Positions 8,763 through 15,931 of a DNA stretch of 64,000 bases are shown here, in pieces; within the stretch, counting starts at the first letter, position 1; the number at the start of each line of letters is the position of its first letter. The stretch lies in assembly GCF_046719765.1 (NCBI RefSeq), contig NZ_JABEBY010000017.1, forward strand, positions 1 to 64,000, in the 5' to 3' direction. The notes under the pieces were generated by a model. The model searched no databases and had not been told where the DNA came from. It was given only the letters and a program-made list of their open reading frames with translations. The stretch comes from Halonotius sp046719765 (lineage in GTDB: Archaea; Halobacteriota; Halobacteria; Halobacteriales; Haloferacaceae). A program made the translations under genes and the position numbers.

Positions 8763-9932
8763 ATGACAACGCTCCCCGGCCCAACGCTCGGCGTCGTCGG
8801 CGGCGGGCAACTCGGCCGTATGCTCGCCGAGGCTGCTGCCCCGCTCGGTGTCGAGGTGATCGTCCTCGATCCGACCCCGCAGTGTCCGGCCTCGCTTGTC
8901 GCCCGCGACCAGATCGTCGGCGCGTTCGACGATCCCGACGCAGTACGGGAACTCGCCGCCGTCAGCGACGTACTCACCTTTGAGATCGAACTCGCCGATC
9001 CCGACCTGCTTTCGGAGGTTGCCGACGAGTACGACGTACCGATCAACCCTGATCCCGATACGCTCCGGACGATTCAGGACAAACTCGTTCAGAAGGAAGC
9101 CCTCGCCGACGCCGGGATTCCGGTGCCGGATTTCATCGGGGTTGGCGGCGAGAAAGACCTCCGGCTCGCAGTCGAGGAACTCGACGGCGTGATGCTGAAA
9201 GCCCGCGAGGGCGGCTACGACGGTCGTGGCAACACGCCGGTGCAGGATCCCGATGACGCGGCCGCCGCGCTCGACGAACTCGGCGTCGACACGATGGCCG
9301 AAGCGTTCGTCCCCTTCGAGCGCGAACTCTCGGTCATCGGCGTCAAGCGAGCCGACGGCGTCGATACCTTCCCTGTCACCGAGACGATCCACGAGGAGGA
9401 GATCCTCCGGGCCAGCGTCTCGCCAGCGCGTACCGATGACGAGACACGCAAGCGCGCCCGCGAGGTCGCCGCCGACGTATTGGAGTTCCTCGACGGCTAC
9501 GGCGTTTACGGGATCGAACTCTTCGAAACCGAGGACGGCGAAATCCTTGTCAACGAGATCGCCCCGCGGCCACACAACTCCGGCCACTGGACGATCGAGG
9601 GCGCGCGCACCTCACAGTTCGAAACCCACGTTCGCGCTGTCCTCGGCTGGCCGCTCGGTTCGACTGACCTCCGAGAACCAACCGTCTCGGTGAACATCCT
9701 CGGCGATGTCGACGAACCCGAGGCGGCGACGCTTTACAACGTCGACAGCGTGCTTGAATCATCGAACGCCCACATGCACTGGTACGCCAAGAAACAGGTT
9801 CGACCGCTCCGGAAGATGGGGCATATCACCGTCACCGATCCCGATGCTGACACCGACGATGCGGGCGACCGCGACGACCTACTTGACCGCGCGGAATCGC
9901 TCCGCGACGGCGTTACCTTCGTCGGTGAGTAG
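8763..9932 (+). CDS. purK: 5-(carboxyamino)imidazole ribonucleotide synthase
   Basis: A 389-residue ATP-grasp enzyme that carboxylates AIR with bicarbonate and ATP to N5-CAIR in purine synthesis. The N-terminal Rossmann-like domain begins GVVGGGQLGRMLAEAA. The ATP-grasp core has QDKLVQKEALADAGIPVP and MLKAREGGYDGRGN. The metal-binding stretch is EIAPRPHNSGHWTIEGA, typical of PurK. The C-terminus carries the domain that follows VSVNILGD. Length is normal. purE follows at 10211 on the same strand but is separated by 278 bases containing a structured repeat, so the two may be transcribed apart. Confidence 0.95.
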   Translation: MTTLPGPTLGVVGGGQLGRMLAEAAAPLGVEVIVLDPTPQCPASLVARDQIVGAFDDPDAVRELAAVSDVLTFEIELADPDLLSEVADEYDVPINPDPDTLRTIQDKLVQKEALADAGIPVPDFIGVGGEKDLRLAVEELDGVMLKAREGGYDGRGNTPVQDPDDAAAALDELGVDTMAEAFVPFERELSVIGVKRADGVDTFPVTETIHEEEILRASVSPARTDDETRKRAREVAADVLEFLDGYGVYGIELFETEDGEILVNEIAPRPHNSGHWTIEGARTSQFETHVRAVLGWPLGSTDLREPTVSVNILGDVDEPEAATLYNVDSVLESSNAHMHWYAKKQVRPLRKMGHITVTDPDADTDDAGDRDDLLDRAESLRDGVTFVGE

Positions 9933-10000
9933 CGCGATGGTGGTGCGTAGATGCGCACTGAGCAAACACTATACTTTGGCCGGCGTATCAATCGAATCCT

Positions 10001-10121
10001 GGTGGATTGAAACGGCGAGACGCGCTCGTCGAACCCGGCCGACGCAAGCACTACAGGAGTGAGCGGAGCGAACGACGAAGCGCGCAGCGAGGCCCGGGAG
10101 TCGAGCGCGTCGAGGGCTTTC
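10001..10121 (+). repeat. dispersed structured repeat, copy 1
   Basis: A 121-base non-coding element between purK and purE. It starts with GGTGGATTGAAA, contains CGACGCAAGCA and CCCGGGAGT blocks, and ends with GGGCTTTC. Bases 10017-10028 pair with 10102-10113 (ten consecutive pairs, then two mismatches), and GAAA at 10009-10012 pairs with TTTC at 10118-10121 across a short internal loop. The same architecture with different helix sequences recurs at 50733-50907 (reverse orientation) and 50936-51049. The rest of the 278-base gap holds only the purE promoter (agtaataa, about 10164-10171). Confidence 0.8.
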
Positions 10122-10210
10122 TACAATAACACGTCTTTCTCAGAGTCGCAGTTGAACCCGACTAGTAATAACCGCAACGCACTTGCCGCCGCTGGGAGCA
10201 TCCACAGCTA

Positions 10211-10834
10211 ATGACCACAGCACCCGAAGTCCAAGAGCTGATGGACAGACTCGAAGCCGAAGCCGACCAGCAGCGCGACCCGGCGACGACACCGGAAGTT
10301 GGCATCATCATGGGCTCGGATTCGGATCTCGACGTGATGGCCGGAGCCTACGAGGCCCTCGACGAACTCGGCTTCGCCGAGCAGACCGACTTCGAGAACC
10401 CACCCGAGAGCCGATTTACCTTCGAGAGCTACGTCGTGTCGGCTCACCGCACACCGGAACTGATGACCGTTTACGGCGAAACCGCCGCCGACCGCGGACT
10501 CGACGTGATCATCGCCGGCGCGGGCGGGAAATCAGCCGACCTCCCCAATATGACCGCCTCGATCGCCTACCCGATCCCGGTGATCGGCGTGCCAGTCCAA
10601 GAGAAATCCGTCGACAGCGTCATCGGGATGCCGACCGGCGCGCCGCTCACGGCAGTTGATGCCGGTAAATCGTTCAACGCTGGGCTCTCAGCGGGTCAGA
10701 TCATCGCCCGCGAACACGATGAGATTGAGCAGGCATTGATCGAGTATCACGACTCCTTGCAGGGCGGCGTCGGCGAAGTCTCAAAGGCCCTCCACGACCG
10801 CGGGATCGACGGCTTCCGCGAGCGCGACGCGTAA
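10211..10834 (+). CDS. purE: N5-carboxyaminoimidazole ribonucleotide mutase
   Basis: A 207-residue class I PurE that converts N5-CAIR, the PurK product, to CAIR. Motifs are GIIMGSDSDLDVM (~31-43), VVSAHRTPELM (active-site His), IIAGAGGKSADLPNM and VIGVPVQ. Compared with bacterial PurE (~165 residues) it has a ~30-residue N-terminal extension and a C-terminal helix ending GIDGFRERDA. Its stop codon is the last base before the convergent ATPase gene. A second, decayed copy of its C-terminal coding sequence lies 1.5 kb downstream (12340-12441). Confidence 0.95.
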   Translation: MTTAPEVQELMDRLEAEADQQRDPATTPEVGIIMGSDSDLDVMAGAYEALDELGFAEQTDFENPPESRFTFESYVVSAHRTPELMTVYGETAADRGLDVIIAGAGGKSADLPNMTASIAYPIPVIGVPVQEKSVDSVIGMPTGAPLTAVDAGKSFNAGLSAGQIIAREHDEIEQALIEYHDSLQGGVGEVSKALHDRGIDGFRERDA

Positions 10835-12232
10835 CTACCCGTGTTGTGATCGAAGTGCGTCGACGAGTTCGCCGATCTTGACGAGCCGGAGGTCGTCACG
10901 TTCGCTTGCGGCTTCTTCGACTGACGGTTTGAATCCGCTCCGGCTGATCAGGACGTACTCACAGCGGCGATCCCCGCCGGCTGGCGGCGTCCACCGGAGC
11001 TCCTCGGTATGCGATTCCAGCGACGCCAGTGCGTCGTAGCCGAGCGGTGACGCTTGGAACTTGCACTCGCCGACCAGCAGCGTCTTGCCGGCCGTAAACC
11101 CAACTACGTCGATCTCGTGATCCTGATACCACCACTGGCCGACATCCGTGATCGTCTCGTCGGGATACAGATCGCGCAGAGCCGTTTGACAGAGGCGTTC
11201 GAAAACGGGGCTGACGAAGTCAGCCAGCCTCGGTTCGATGAGTTCCTCGAATGATTCAGGGCCGACCGCGTCGTATCGCCGTCCACTGCCGTAGACAAAC
11301 TGGAACCAGAACCGAAACAGCGGATCAAGCAGGCGGTATCGTCCGCGGCGTGACCGTTGTTTGTCCTCGGTGATCGGGACGTGTCGCTCGATCAGTCGGA
11401 GTCGTTGGAGCCGACTGAGGTATTTCGAGAGCTGGTTAGTGTCGATCCCGGCCGCTTGAGCGATCTCGTTTCGTGTCGTCGCACCGCCGGCAATCGCTTC
11501 GAGGATTCCGAAATACCGGCTCGGCTCGGTGAGCTCCATCCGCAACACGTAGTCGGGGTCATCGTGGAGTGGCCCGTGTTGGGTAAGGATCGCTTCGTGA
11601 ACTGCCGCTGCAAGCGTGTCGAAGCCGGCGGCCGCTTCGAGGTAGTAGGGTGTGCCGCCGAAAATCCCCCACCGGAGGAGCTGTTCGACTGGATCGATCT
11701 CCTCGAAGAACGCCATTGCGGCATCGAACGGTAGCTGTCGCACGTCGAGTTTGGTCGACGCCCGGCCGTACATCGGGCTGTTGCCGAGCAGTGCTGCCTC
11801 TTCCATCATGCTGATCGATGAGCCAACGAGAACGAACGTCGCCGCCGAGTCGTCCATCCCGTGATCGAACATCGCCTGCAGCACGGAGGGCAGGCTGTCG
11901 TCTTCCTCGATGAGATACGGGAATTCGTCGAGCACGACGATGGCGTCCTGCTCAGCGAGAAACGAAAGCACGGGTTCCCAGTCGCGTTGCATCCGGTTGA
12001 TTCCGGGATACGTCTCGGCCGCAACCGAGACGAACTGGTCGAGTTGGAGGGCTTTGGTCTTCTGGCGAGCCTGATAGACGACGGTGTCGTCTCGACCGCG
12101 AAGCGACTGTTTGACGAGTTCGGTTTTGCCGAGTCGCCGCCGACCGTAGATTACAGCCAACTCGGCGTCAGATGAGTTGTAACACGTATTGAGTCGGGCG
12201 AGTTCGGCCTCTCGGTCGACGAACTGCTCCAT
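10835..12232 (-). CDS. archaeal AAA ATPase with DUF234-type C-terminus
   Basis: A 465-residue ATPase of the archaeal DEXX-box family. The Walker A motif is VIYGRRRLGKTELVKQ (~28-43), Walker B is AIVVLDEFPYL, and a sensor-like stretch is TFVLVGSSISMME. A winged helix follows (TTRNEIAQAAGIDTNQLSKY), then the DUF234-type C-terminus, which is nuclease-like with EIDVVGF and LLVGECKF (the D...ExK pattern of PD-(D/E)XK enzymes). Such proteins are common on archaeal mobile or accessory DNA; the role is unknown. The ATG at 12232 is favoured because a TATA-like box lies ~28 bases upstream. The gene fills exactly the interval between purE and its 3'-end remnant. Confidence 0.85.
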   Translation of the reverse strand: MEQFVDREAELARLNTCYNSSDAELAVIYGRRRLGKTELVKQSLRGRDDTVVYQARQKTKALQLDQFVSVAAETYPGINRMQRDWEPVLSFLAEQDAIVVLDEFPYLIEEDDSLPSVLQAMFDHGMDDSAATFVLVGSSISMMEEAALLGNSPMYGRASTKLDVRQLPFDAAMAFFEEIDPVEQLLRWGIFGGTPYYLEAAAGFDTLAAAVHEAILTQHGPLHDDPDYVLRMELTEPSRYFGILEAIAGGATTRNEIAQAAGIDTNQLSKYLSRLQRLRLIERHVPITEDKQRSRRGRYRLLDPLFRFWFQFVYGSGRRYDAVGPESFEELIEPRLADFVSPVFERLCQTALRDLYPDETITDVGQWWYQDHEIDVVGFTAGKTLLVGECKFQASPLGYDALASLESHTEELRWTPPAGGDRRCEYVLISRSGFKPSVEEAASERDDLRLVKIGELVDALRSQHG

Positions 12233-12254
12233 ACGACCGTGTCGTTCGCAACTC

Positions 12255-12316
12255 ACATAATTATTTGGAGTACGTTACTTCGAAATAGCATACTCTGAAG
12301 TACCGTACTTTGAGGT
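12255..12316 (-). promoter_or_regulatory. ATPase promoter with a 13-bp inverted repeat operator
   Basis: Upstream of the ATPase start, an AT-rich box A (plus strand ataattattt, 12257-12266) is followed immediately by an inverted repeat. The arm 12269-12281 is complementary to 12297-12309 at 12 of 13 positions, with a 15-base spacer. A third related half-site follows at about 12304-12318. A repeat abutting box A is the usual place for an archaeal repressor or activator, so the ATPase is probably regulated. Confidence 0.6.
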
Positions 12317-12339
12317 ATGTTATTTATCTCGGTGTCGTC

Positions 12340-12441
12340 AGCAACGCCGACAAATCGTTCGACGCTGGGTACAGGACGGCGTCGGCAAGGTCTCGAAAGC
12401 CTTGCACGACCTCGGGATCGACGGCTTCCGCGCGCGAGTCG
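12340..12441 (+). pseudogene. decayed remnant of the purE 3' end
   Basis: The sequence matches the purE C-terminal coding region in two blocks. GCC-GAC-AAA-TCG-TTC-GAC-GCT matches the purE codons for AGKSFNA. After an internal deletion and frame change, 12372-12435 translates as QDGVGKVSKALHDLGIDGF against QGGVGEVSKALHDRGIDGF in purE. It has no start, lacks the PurE catalytic core and cannot be functional. It lies in the same orientation as purE, beyond the ATPase gene. The simplest reading is the original purE 3' end displaced by an insertion that supplied a replacement end. Confidence 0.88.
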
Positions 12442-12472
12442 TAGACGCCACCCGTCGTCTTGGTTCTCGATC

Positions 12473-13183
12473 TCACGCCGTGCTGTTGGTCGCAGGCGGA
12501 CTGATCTCTGTTCCGTTGATCGTCGGCGCGTTTTGTCGAATCTCGGTCCAATCAGTCACATCGGTCACTGTTTCGTTGGTCAGATCGACGTCTACTGAAT
12601 ACTTCAGGTCGGTACGTTCGCTTGCGGTTGGATCCCGCAGCCTGACAACCGCTTCGTCCGGTACGTAGGTTGGCTCGCGGTTGACGACGACCGAACCGTC
12701 TGCTGTCTCCTCGGTTTCGGCTTCGTATTTGATTACTGTGACATTTCCTGACTCGCTTCGTTCGGTGACGTTTCCGCTGATCTGCATCGCCGTGGTATCG
12801 AGCCGTTGGATGGCGTCGACAGCCAGTGTGTACTCTCCGTCGGCAAGGTATGTTTGGATCGTTTCGTTGGTTCGGGCGATCCGTTTCGCGCGCTCACGCT
12901 CCCCCTCGGTTAGTGGCTGTGCCCGCTCGGTTTCGACATTGAACTGCCCAGCGGCTGCCGTTTCGACGCGGACTGACGTGACGTTGTACATATCCTCGGT
13001 GACGGTCACCTCCTCTTGGTCGGTCGCAACGGTAACGTTCTGCTCGGTCACGACAAACCGGGTGTCGGCCTCGGCTGTGGTGCCGCTCGGCGCGCCGAGC
13101 GTGGCTCCGATTCCGGCGACCGCCACGCCGAGGACGGCGAGCGTCAGCAGGACGGCAAGTCGAGACCGAATGTTGCTGCCCAT
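12473..13183 (-). CDS. exported hypothetical protein
   Basis: A 236-residue protein with an N-terminal hydrophobic segment (~9-30, LAVLLTLAVLGVAVAGIGA) that is a signal peptide or anchor. The acidic extracellular part is rich in NVT/NET-type N-glycosylation sequons (for example QNVTV, RTNETI, GNVTV, TNETV). It is probably a secreted or surface protein; I do not recognise the family. It is divergently transcribed from the membrane-anchored winged-helix gene at 13320. The 136-base gap contains a near-perfect palindrome, so the two are probably controlled together. Confidence 0.7.
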   Translation of the reverse strand: MGSNIRSRLAVLLTLAVLGVAVAGIGATLGAPSGTTAEADTRFVVTEQNVTVATDQEEVTVTEDMYNVTSVRVETAAAGQFNVETERAQPLTEGERERAKRIARTNETIQTYLADGEYTLAVDAIQRLDTTAMQISGNVTERSESGNVTVIKYEAETEETADGSVVVNREPTYVPDEAVVRLRDPTASERTDLKYSVDVDLTNETVTDVTDWTEIRQNAPTINGTEISPPATNSTA

Positions 13184-13232
13184 CGTATGTAATGGTTGGT
13201 TGAAAGTCCTCTTGACTCCTGTGATGAAACAC

Positions 13233-13252
13233 GTTGGAAACGCGTTTCAAAC
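13233..13252. promoter_or_regulatory. 20-bp near-palindrome, operator-like, between divergent genes
   Basis: GTTGGAAACG/CGTTTCAAAC forms a 20-base palindrome with a single mismatched pair. It lies between the divergent genes starting at 13183 and 13320. The half-site CGTTTCAAAC recurs at 13898-13907, with relatives at 13920-13929 and 13931-13940, upstream of the next exported protein. The regulator encoded at 13320 is the obvious candidate to bind it; that is inference. Confidence 0.65.
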
Positions 13253-13319
13253 GCCTTTCACGCGGGTTTCACGGCCTAAAACGGCAACCGTTAAACCGAC
13301 CTGTCAGAGAGCCGTTCAT

Positions 13320-13868
13320 ATGGTCCGCCGCATGCTTCAGGGCCGACAGCTCGTTGCGGCGACGGCGTTCGTCGGTGCTGTCGTCGTGCTTGCCGTCCAG
13401 CTGATCACCCCGTCGCCGGTCATGGTTTCTCTCGGTCAGAACGGTGCCGAGACGACACAGATCGGCCAGTATTTCACCTACGCCGACGTGACGGTGATCG
13501 TCGGCAGTGCCATCGCCTGTGGAGCCACCGGCACCTGGCTGCTGGTCGGCGACCACGCTACGTCGGAGCGATCGGAGACGTCGGCGGCGACCCGCTCGGC
13601 CGACGGTAGCGGCAGCAAGCCCGACACGACCGAAGTAGCCGAGCAACCCCGCGATCAGTGGGAGCAGACGGCCGAACGCCTCCGGAACAACGAGGAGACC
13701 CTCTACTCGTTGCTCGTCGAGGCTGACGGCGAGCTCCCACAGCGCGACCTCGTCGCGGAGACCGACCTCTCGAAGGCAACAGTCAGTCGGACGCTGGACT
13801 CGCTGGAACAGAAAGACTTGGTCGAGCGGAAACGCCGCGGCATGGGAAACGTAATCCACCTCGAATAG
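13320..13868 (+). CDS. membrane-anchored winged-helix regulator
   Basis: A 182-residue protein with two transmembrane helices (~11-30 and ~54-76) joined by an external loop. An acidic Ser/Thr linker follows, then a C-terminal MarR-like winged helix (~118-182) with ETLYSLLVEADGELPQRDL, the recognition helix region SKATVSRTLDSLEQKDLV and the wing RKRRGMGNVIHL. Such proteins are taken to sense a membrane or external signal and act on DNA from the membrane. The ATG at 13320 gives the first helix a short basic N-terminus, as expected. The neighbouring exported genes and repeated CGTTTCAAAC sites suggest a small local regulon. Confidence 0.8.
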   Translation: MVRRMLQGRQLVAATAFVGAVVVLAVQLITPSPVMVSLGQNGAETTQIGQYFTYADVTVIVGSAIACGATGTWLLVGDHATSERSETSAATRSADGSGSKPDTTEVAEQPRDQWEQTAERLRNNEETLYSLLVEADGELPQRDLVAETDLSKATVSRTLDSLEQKDLVERKRRGMGNVIHLE

Positions 13869-13897
13869 CGGCTTTTCTGCATGTGGCGTTTTGGAGT

Positions 13898-13940
13898 CGT
13901 TTCAAACCGGTTGTGGCGTCGTTTTCAACAGCTTTCGAAC
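13898..13940 (+). promoter_or_regulatory. cluster of three operator-like half-sites
   Basis: CGTTTCAAAC (13898-13907), CGTTTTCAAC (13920-13929) and GCTTTCGAAC (13931-13940) are related to each other and to the palindrome at 13233-13252. They lie just upstream of a TATA-like accaataaag (about 13945-13954), in the 209-base gap before the exported protein gene at 14078. This suggests binding by the same regulator. The rest of the gap is a ~100-base leader with no gene. Confidence 0.5.
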
Positions 13941-14077
13941 AGTTACCAATAAAGTCCTATTTGGGTTTTCAGGTGAGCTTCCGGCGGGGCAGTCCGGGAC
14001 GACAGCGATCACAGCAGCCACACCACGACCGCAGCGGGTGTGATGGACACGCTGTCGTCAGGGCTGTTCTGTAACAC

Positions 14078-14599
14078 ATGCGATACAAAACAGCAACACT
14101 CGCGGTGCTGACGCTGCTCGCCGTCATGGCGAGTGGTGCCAGTGCCGCATCGATGACGCAGCCGCCGGCCTCGTCGGCGGCGGACGTAGCACAGCCGGAA
14201 AACTACACCGTCGAAACGATCGATCCCGACGACCAGCTGGATCGGGCCGACGCCGAGTTGGCTCGCCAGCTCGCGTGGGGTAACGACACCGTCAGGGAGC
14301 ACGTCGACGCGGACGATCCGATCACGTTCCAACTACAAGCACCTGCCAGTGAGGGCGGCCATGTCTCCGTCTGGGTCGAACAGCACGGAACCGCACAGGT
14401 GACTGCGGATGTCGACTTCGATGCCGAGTCGGTCGTCGACGTTGACGAGGTTGATGTCCTCACCGTCGACAACACGGAGCGCGTTGAGATGGAGACGGAT
14501 TTCGACGTGTCCGATGCTGCCGACACGACCGTTTTTGAGGTGACCACCGACCGCGATGGCAACGCTGAGATGACCCTCGAAGGGAGTATCGACGAGTAG
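14078..14599 (+). CDS. exported acidic hypothetical protein
   Basis: A 173-residue protein with a clear signal peptide (~1-23, ATLAVLTLLAVMASGASA). The mature part is acidic and carries sequons such as ENYTV and GNDTV. Strand-like repeats (VTADVDFDAESVVDVDEVDV, VEMETDFDVSDAADTTVFEV) suggest a beta-sandwich. Family not recognised. It has the same general character as the exported protein at 12473-13183 and shares the upstream CGTTTCAAAC-type sites, so both may be targets of the regulator at 13320. Confidence 0.7.
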   Translation: MRYKTATLAVLTLLAVMASGASAASMTQPPASSAADVAQPENYTVETIDPDDQLDRADAELARQLAWGNDTVREHVDADDPITFQLQAPASEGGHVSVWVEQHGTAQVTADVDFDAESVVDVDEVDVLTVDNTERVEMETDFDVSDAADTTVFEVTTDRDGNAEMTLEGSIDE

Positions 14600-14695
14600 C
14601 CCGCTGTTGGGGGCTCGTCGATCACTCCCGGCGTCTGTTCGACTGTGCCCGTCACGACTCCTGAGACGGATCTGGCTGCCACCCGCTCACACCGC

Positions 14696-14701
14696 TTTTT
14701 T
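14696..14701 (+). terminator. T-run terminator before the nuo operon
   Basis: A run of six T in an otherwise GC-rich gap, about 95 bases after the stop at 14599. Oligo-T tracts are the usual archaeal termination signal. Confidence 0.45.
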
Positions 14702-14770
14702 GATCTTTCGTCTCCCGACGAACCTGCCGAAATAACCCGTACTCGTTTCGAGAAGCCGGCAGAAAATCAA

Positions 14771-14778
14771 TGCTTATG
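14771..14778 (+). promoter_or_regulatory. TATA-like box of the complex I operon
   Basis: tgcttatg lies ~45 bases before nuoA, implying a leader of roughly 15-20 bases. The sequence around it (AAATCAATGCTTATG) is the only AT-rich stretch in the last 100 bases of the gap. Confidence 0.45.
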
Positions 14779-14819
14779 AGGGCCGGGCGCAAACCCTCGT
14801 GTGTTACGGAGTATACCGA

Positions 14820-15233
14820 ATGTCATGGATAGCTATCGGGGCACTGGCGTTGGTCGGCATTGCGATCCCGCTTGCGATGATCGTGGTGTCGGCGTTGTTG
14901 CGTCCAGCCGTCCCAGAAAGCGGTAAGAAAACGACCTACGAGAGCGGTGAGATCCCGACCGGCTCGGGGCGCGTCCAGCTCAACATCCAGTACTACATGG
15001 TCGCGTTGCTGTTCGTCGTCTTCGATATCGAGACGGTGATGGTCTTCCCGTGGGCGGTCATGTATCGCAGCGCGCTTGCGGCAGGCGTCCCCCTGTCACA
15101 GGCCCTGCTGCCGCTTCTGGCCTTCGTTGGGATCCTCGTCGTCGGTCTCGTCTGGGCGTGGCGCGTCGGCGCGGTACAGTGGACACGGAGCCTGCGGGCC
15201 GCCACGCAGAAAACGGAGCGACAGAACACATGA
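14820..15233 (+). CDS. nuoA: NADH dehydrogenase-like complex subunit A
   Basis: A 137-residue NuoA/NdhC subunit with three transmembrane helices (~5-28, ~64-85 and ~96-117). The conserved loop is KKTTYESGEIPTGSGRVQLN, and the second helix carries FDIETVMVFPW with the acidic residues typical of NuoA. It helps join the peripheral arm to the membrane proton-pumping arm. The ATG at 14820 gives normal length. It is the first gene of an eleven-gene operon and overlaps nuoB by four bases (ATGA). Confidence 0.95.
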   Translation: MSWIAIGALALVGIAIPLAMIVVSALLRPAVPESGKKTTYESGEIPTGSGRVQLNIQYYMVALLFVVFDIETVMVFPWAVMYRSALAAGVPLSQALLPLLAFVGILVVGLVWAWRVGAVQWTRSLRAATQKTERQNT

Positions 15234-15931
15234 GCAGCGACAACCAACCGTTTGTCACCGACAGTTCGAAGGTAGGCACAGAAACACGTGAGGCCCGGCT
15301 CTCCGGGCAGGACAACCGGTTTAACTCCCGGCTGCGCGAGGCGTTCGGCTCCTCGCCGTTTATCCTCACCAAGTTCGACAAGTTCATGAACTGGGTGCGG
15401 GGCTCCTCGATGTTCATGCTGCAGTTCGGGATCGCCTGCTGCAGCATCGAGATGATGCACACCTACGCGGTCAAACACGACCTCGACCGCTTCGGTGCTG
15501 GCGTCCCCCGCGCGTCGCCACGGCAGGCCGACGTGATCATCATCCCGGGGACAATCGTCTCGAAGTTCGCCCCGCGGATGAAACGCGTCTACGACCAGAT
15601 GCCCGAGCCGAAGTTCGTCATCGGCATGGGCTCCTGTACCATCTCCGGCGGCCCGTTCCAGGAGGGGTACAACGTCGTCAAGGGCGCGGAGGAGGTCATC
15701 CCGGTCGACATCCACGTTCCGGGCTGTCCGCCCCGCCCCGAGGCACTCATCTACGGCGTCGCCAAACTCCAAGAGCGGATCGCCAACGGCGAGTCCTCGC
15801 CGGTGACGGTCAAACCCTACGAGTTAGAGGAGTTCGGCGATCTCGAACGCGACGAGATCATCGACCAGCTCGCCGACGAGATCGATGTCGAGGATCTGGT
15901 CATGCGGTACAACTGGGCTGATTCACCATGA
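15230..15931 (+). CDS. nuoB: NADH dehydrogenase-like complex subunit B
   Basis: A 233-residue subunit that carries the terminal 4Fe-4S cluster N2, which passes electrons to quinone. The cluster ligands are visible: two adjacent cysteines in IACCSIEMM, one in GSCTISGG and one in HVPGCPPRPEAL. The N-terminal ~50 residues are a haloarchaeal extension, and the C-terminal ~50 are acidic. It overlaps nuoA and nuoCD by four bases each, so translation is coupled. Confidence 0.97.
   Translation: MSSDNQPFVTDSSKVGTETREARLSGQDNRFNSRLREAFGSSPFILTKFDKFMNWVRGSSMFMLQFGIACCSIEMMHTYAVKHDLDRFGAGVPRASPRQADVIIIPGTIVSKFAPRMKRVYDQMPEPKFVIGMGSCTISGGPFQEGYNVVKGAEEVIPVDIHVPGCPPRPEALIYGVAKLQERIANGESSPVTVKPYELEEFGDLERDEIIDQLADEIDVEDLVMRYNWADSP

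Noticed and set aside
12317..12668. short frames across the purE remnant
   Set aside because: The only recognisable coding similarity is to the purE C-terminus in two different frames with no start or catalytic core, so it was called a pseudogene.
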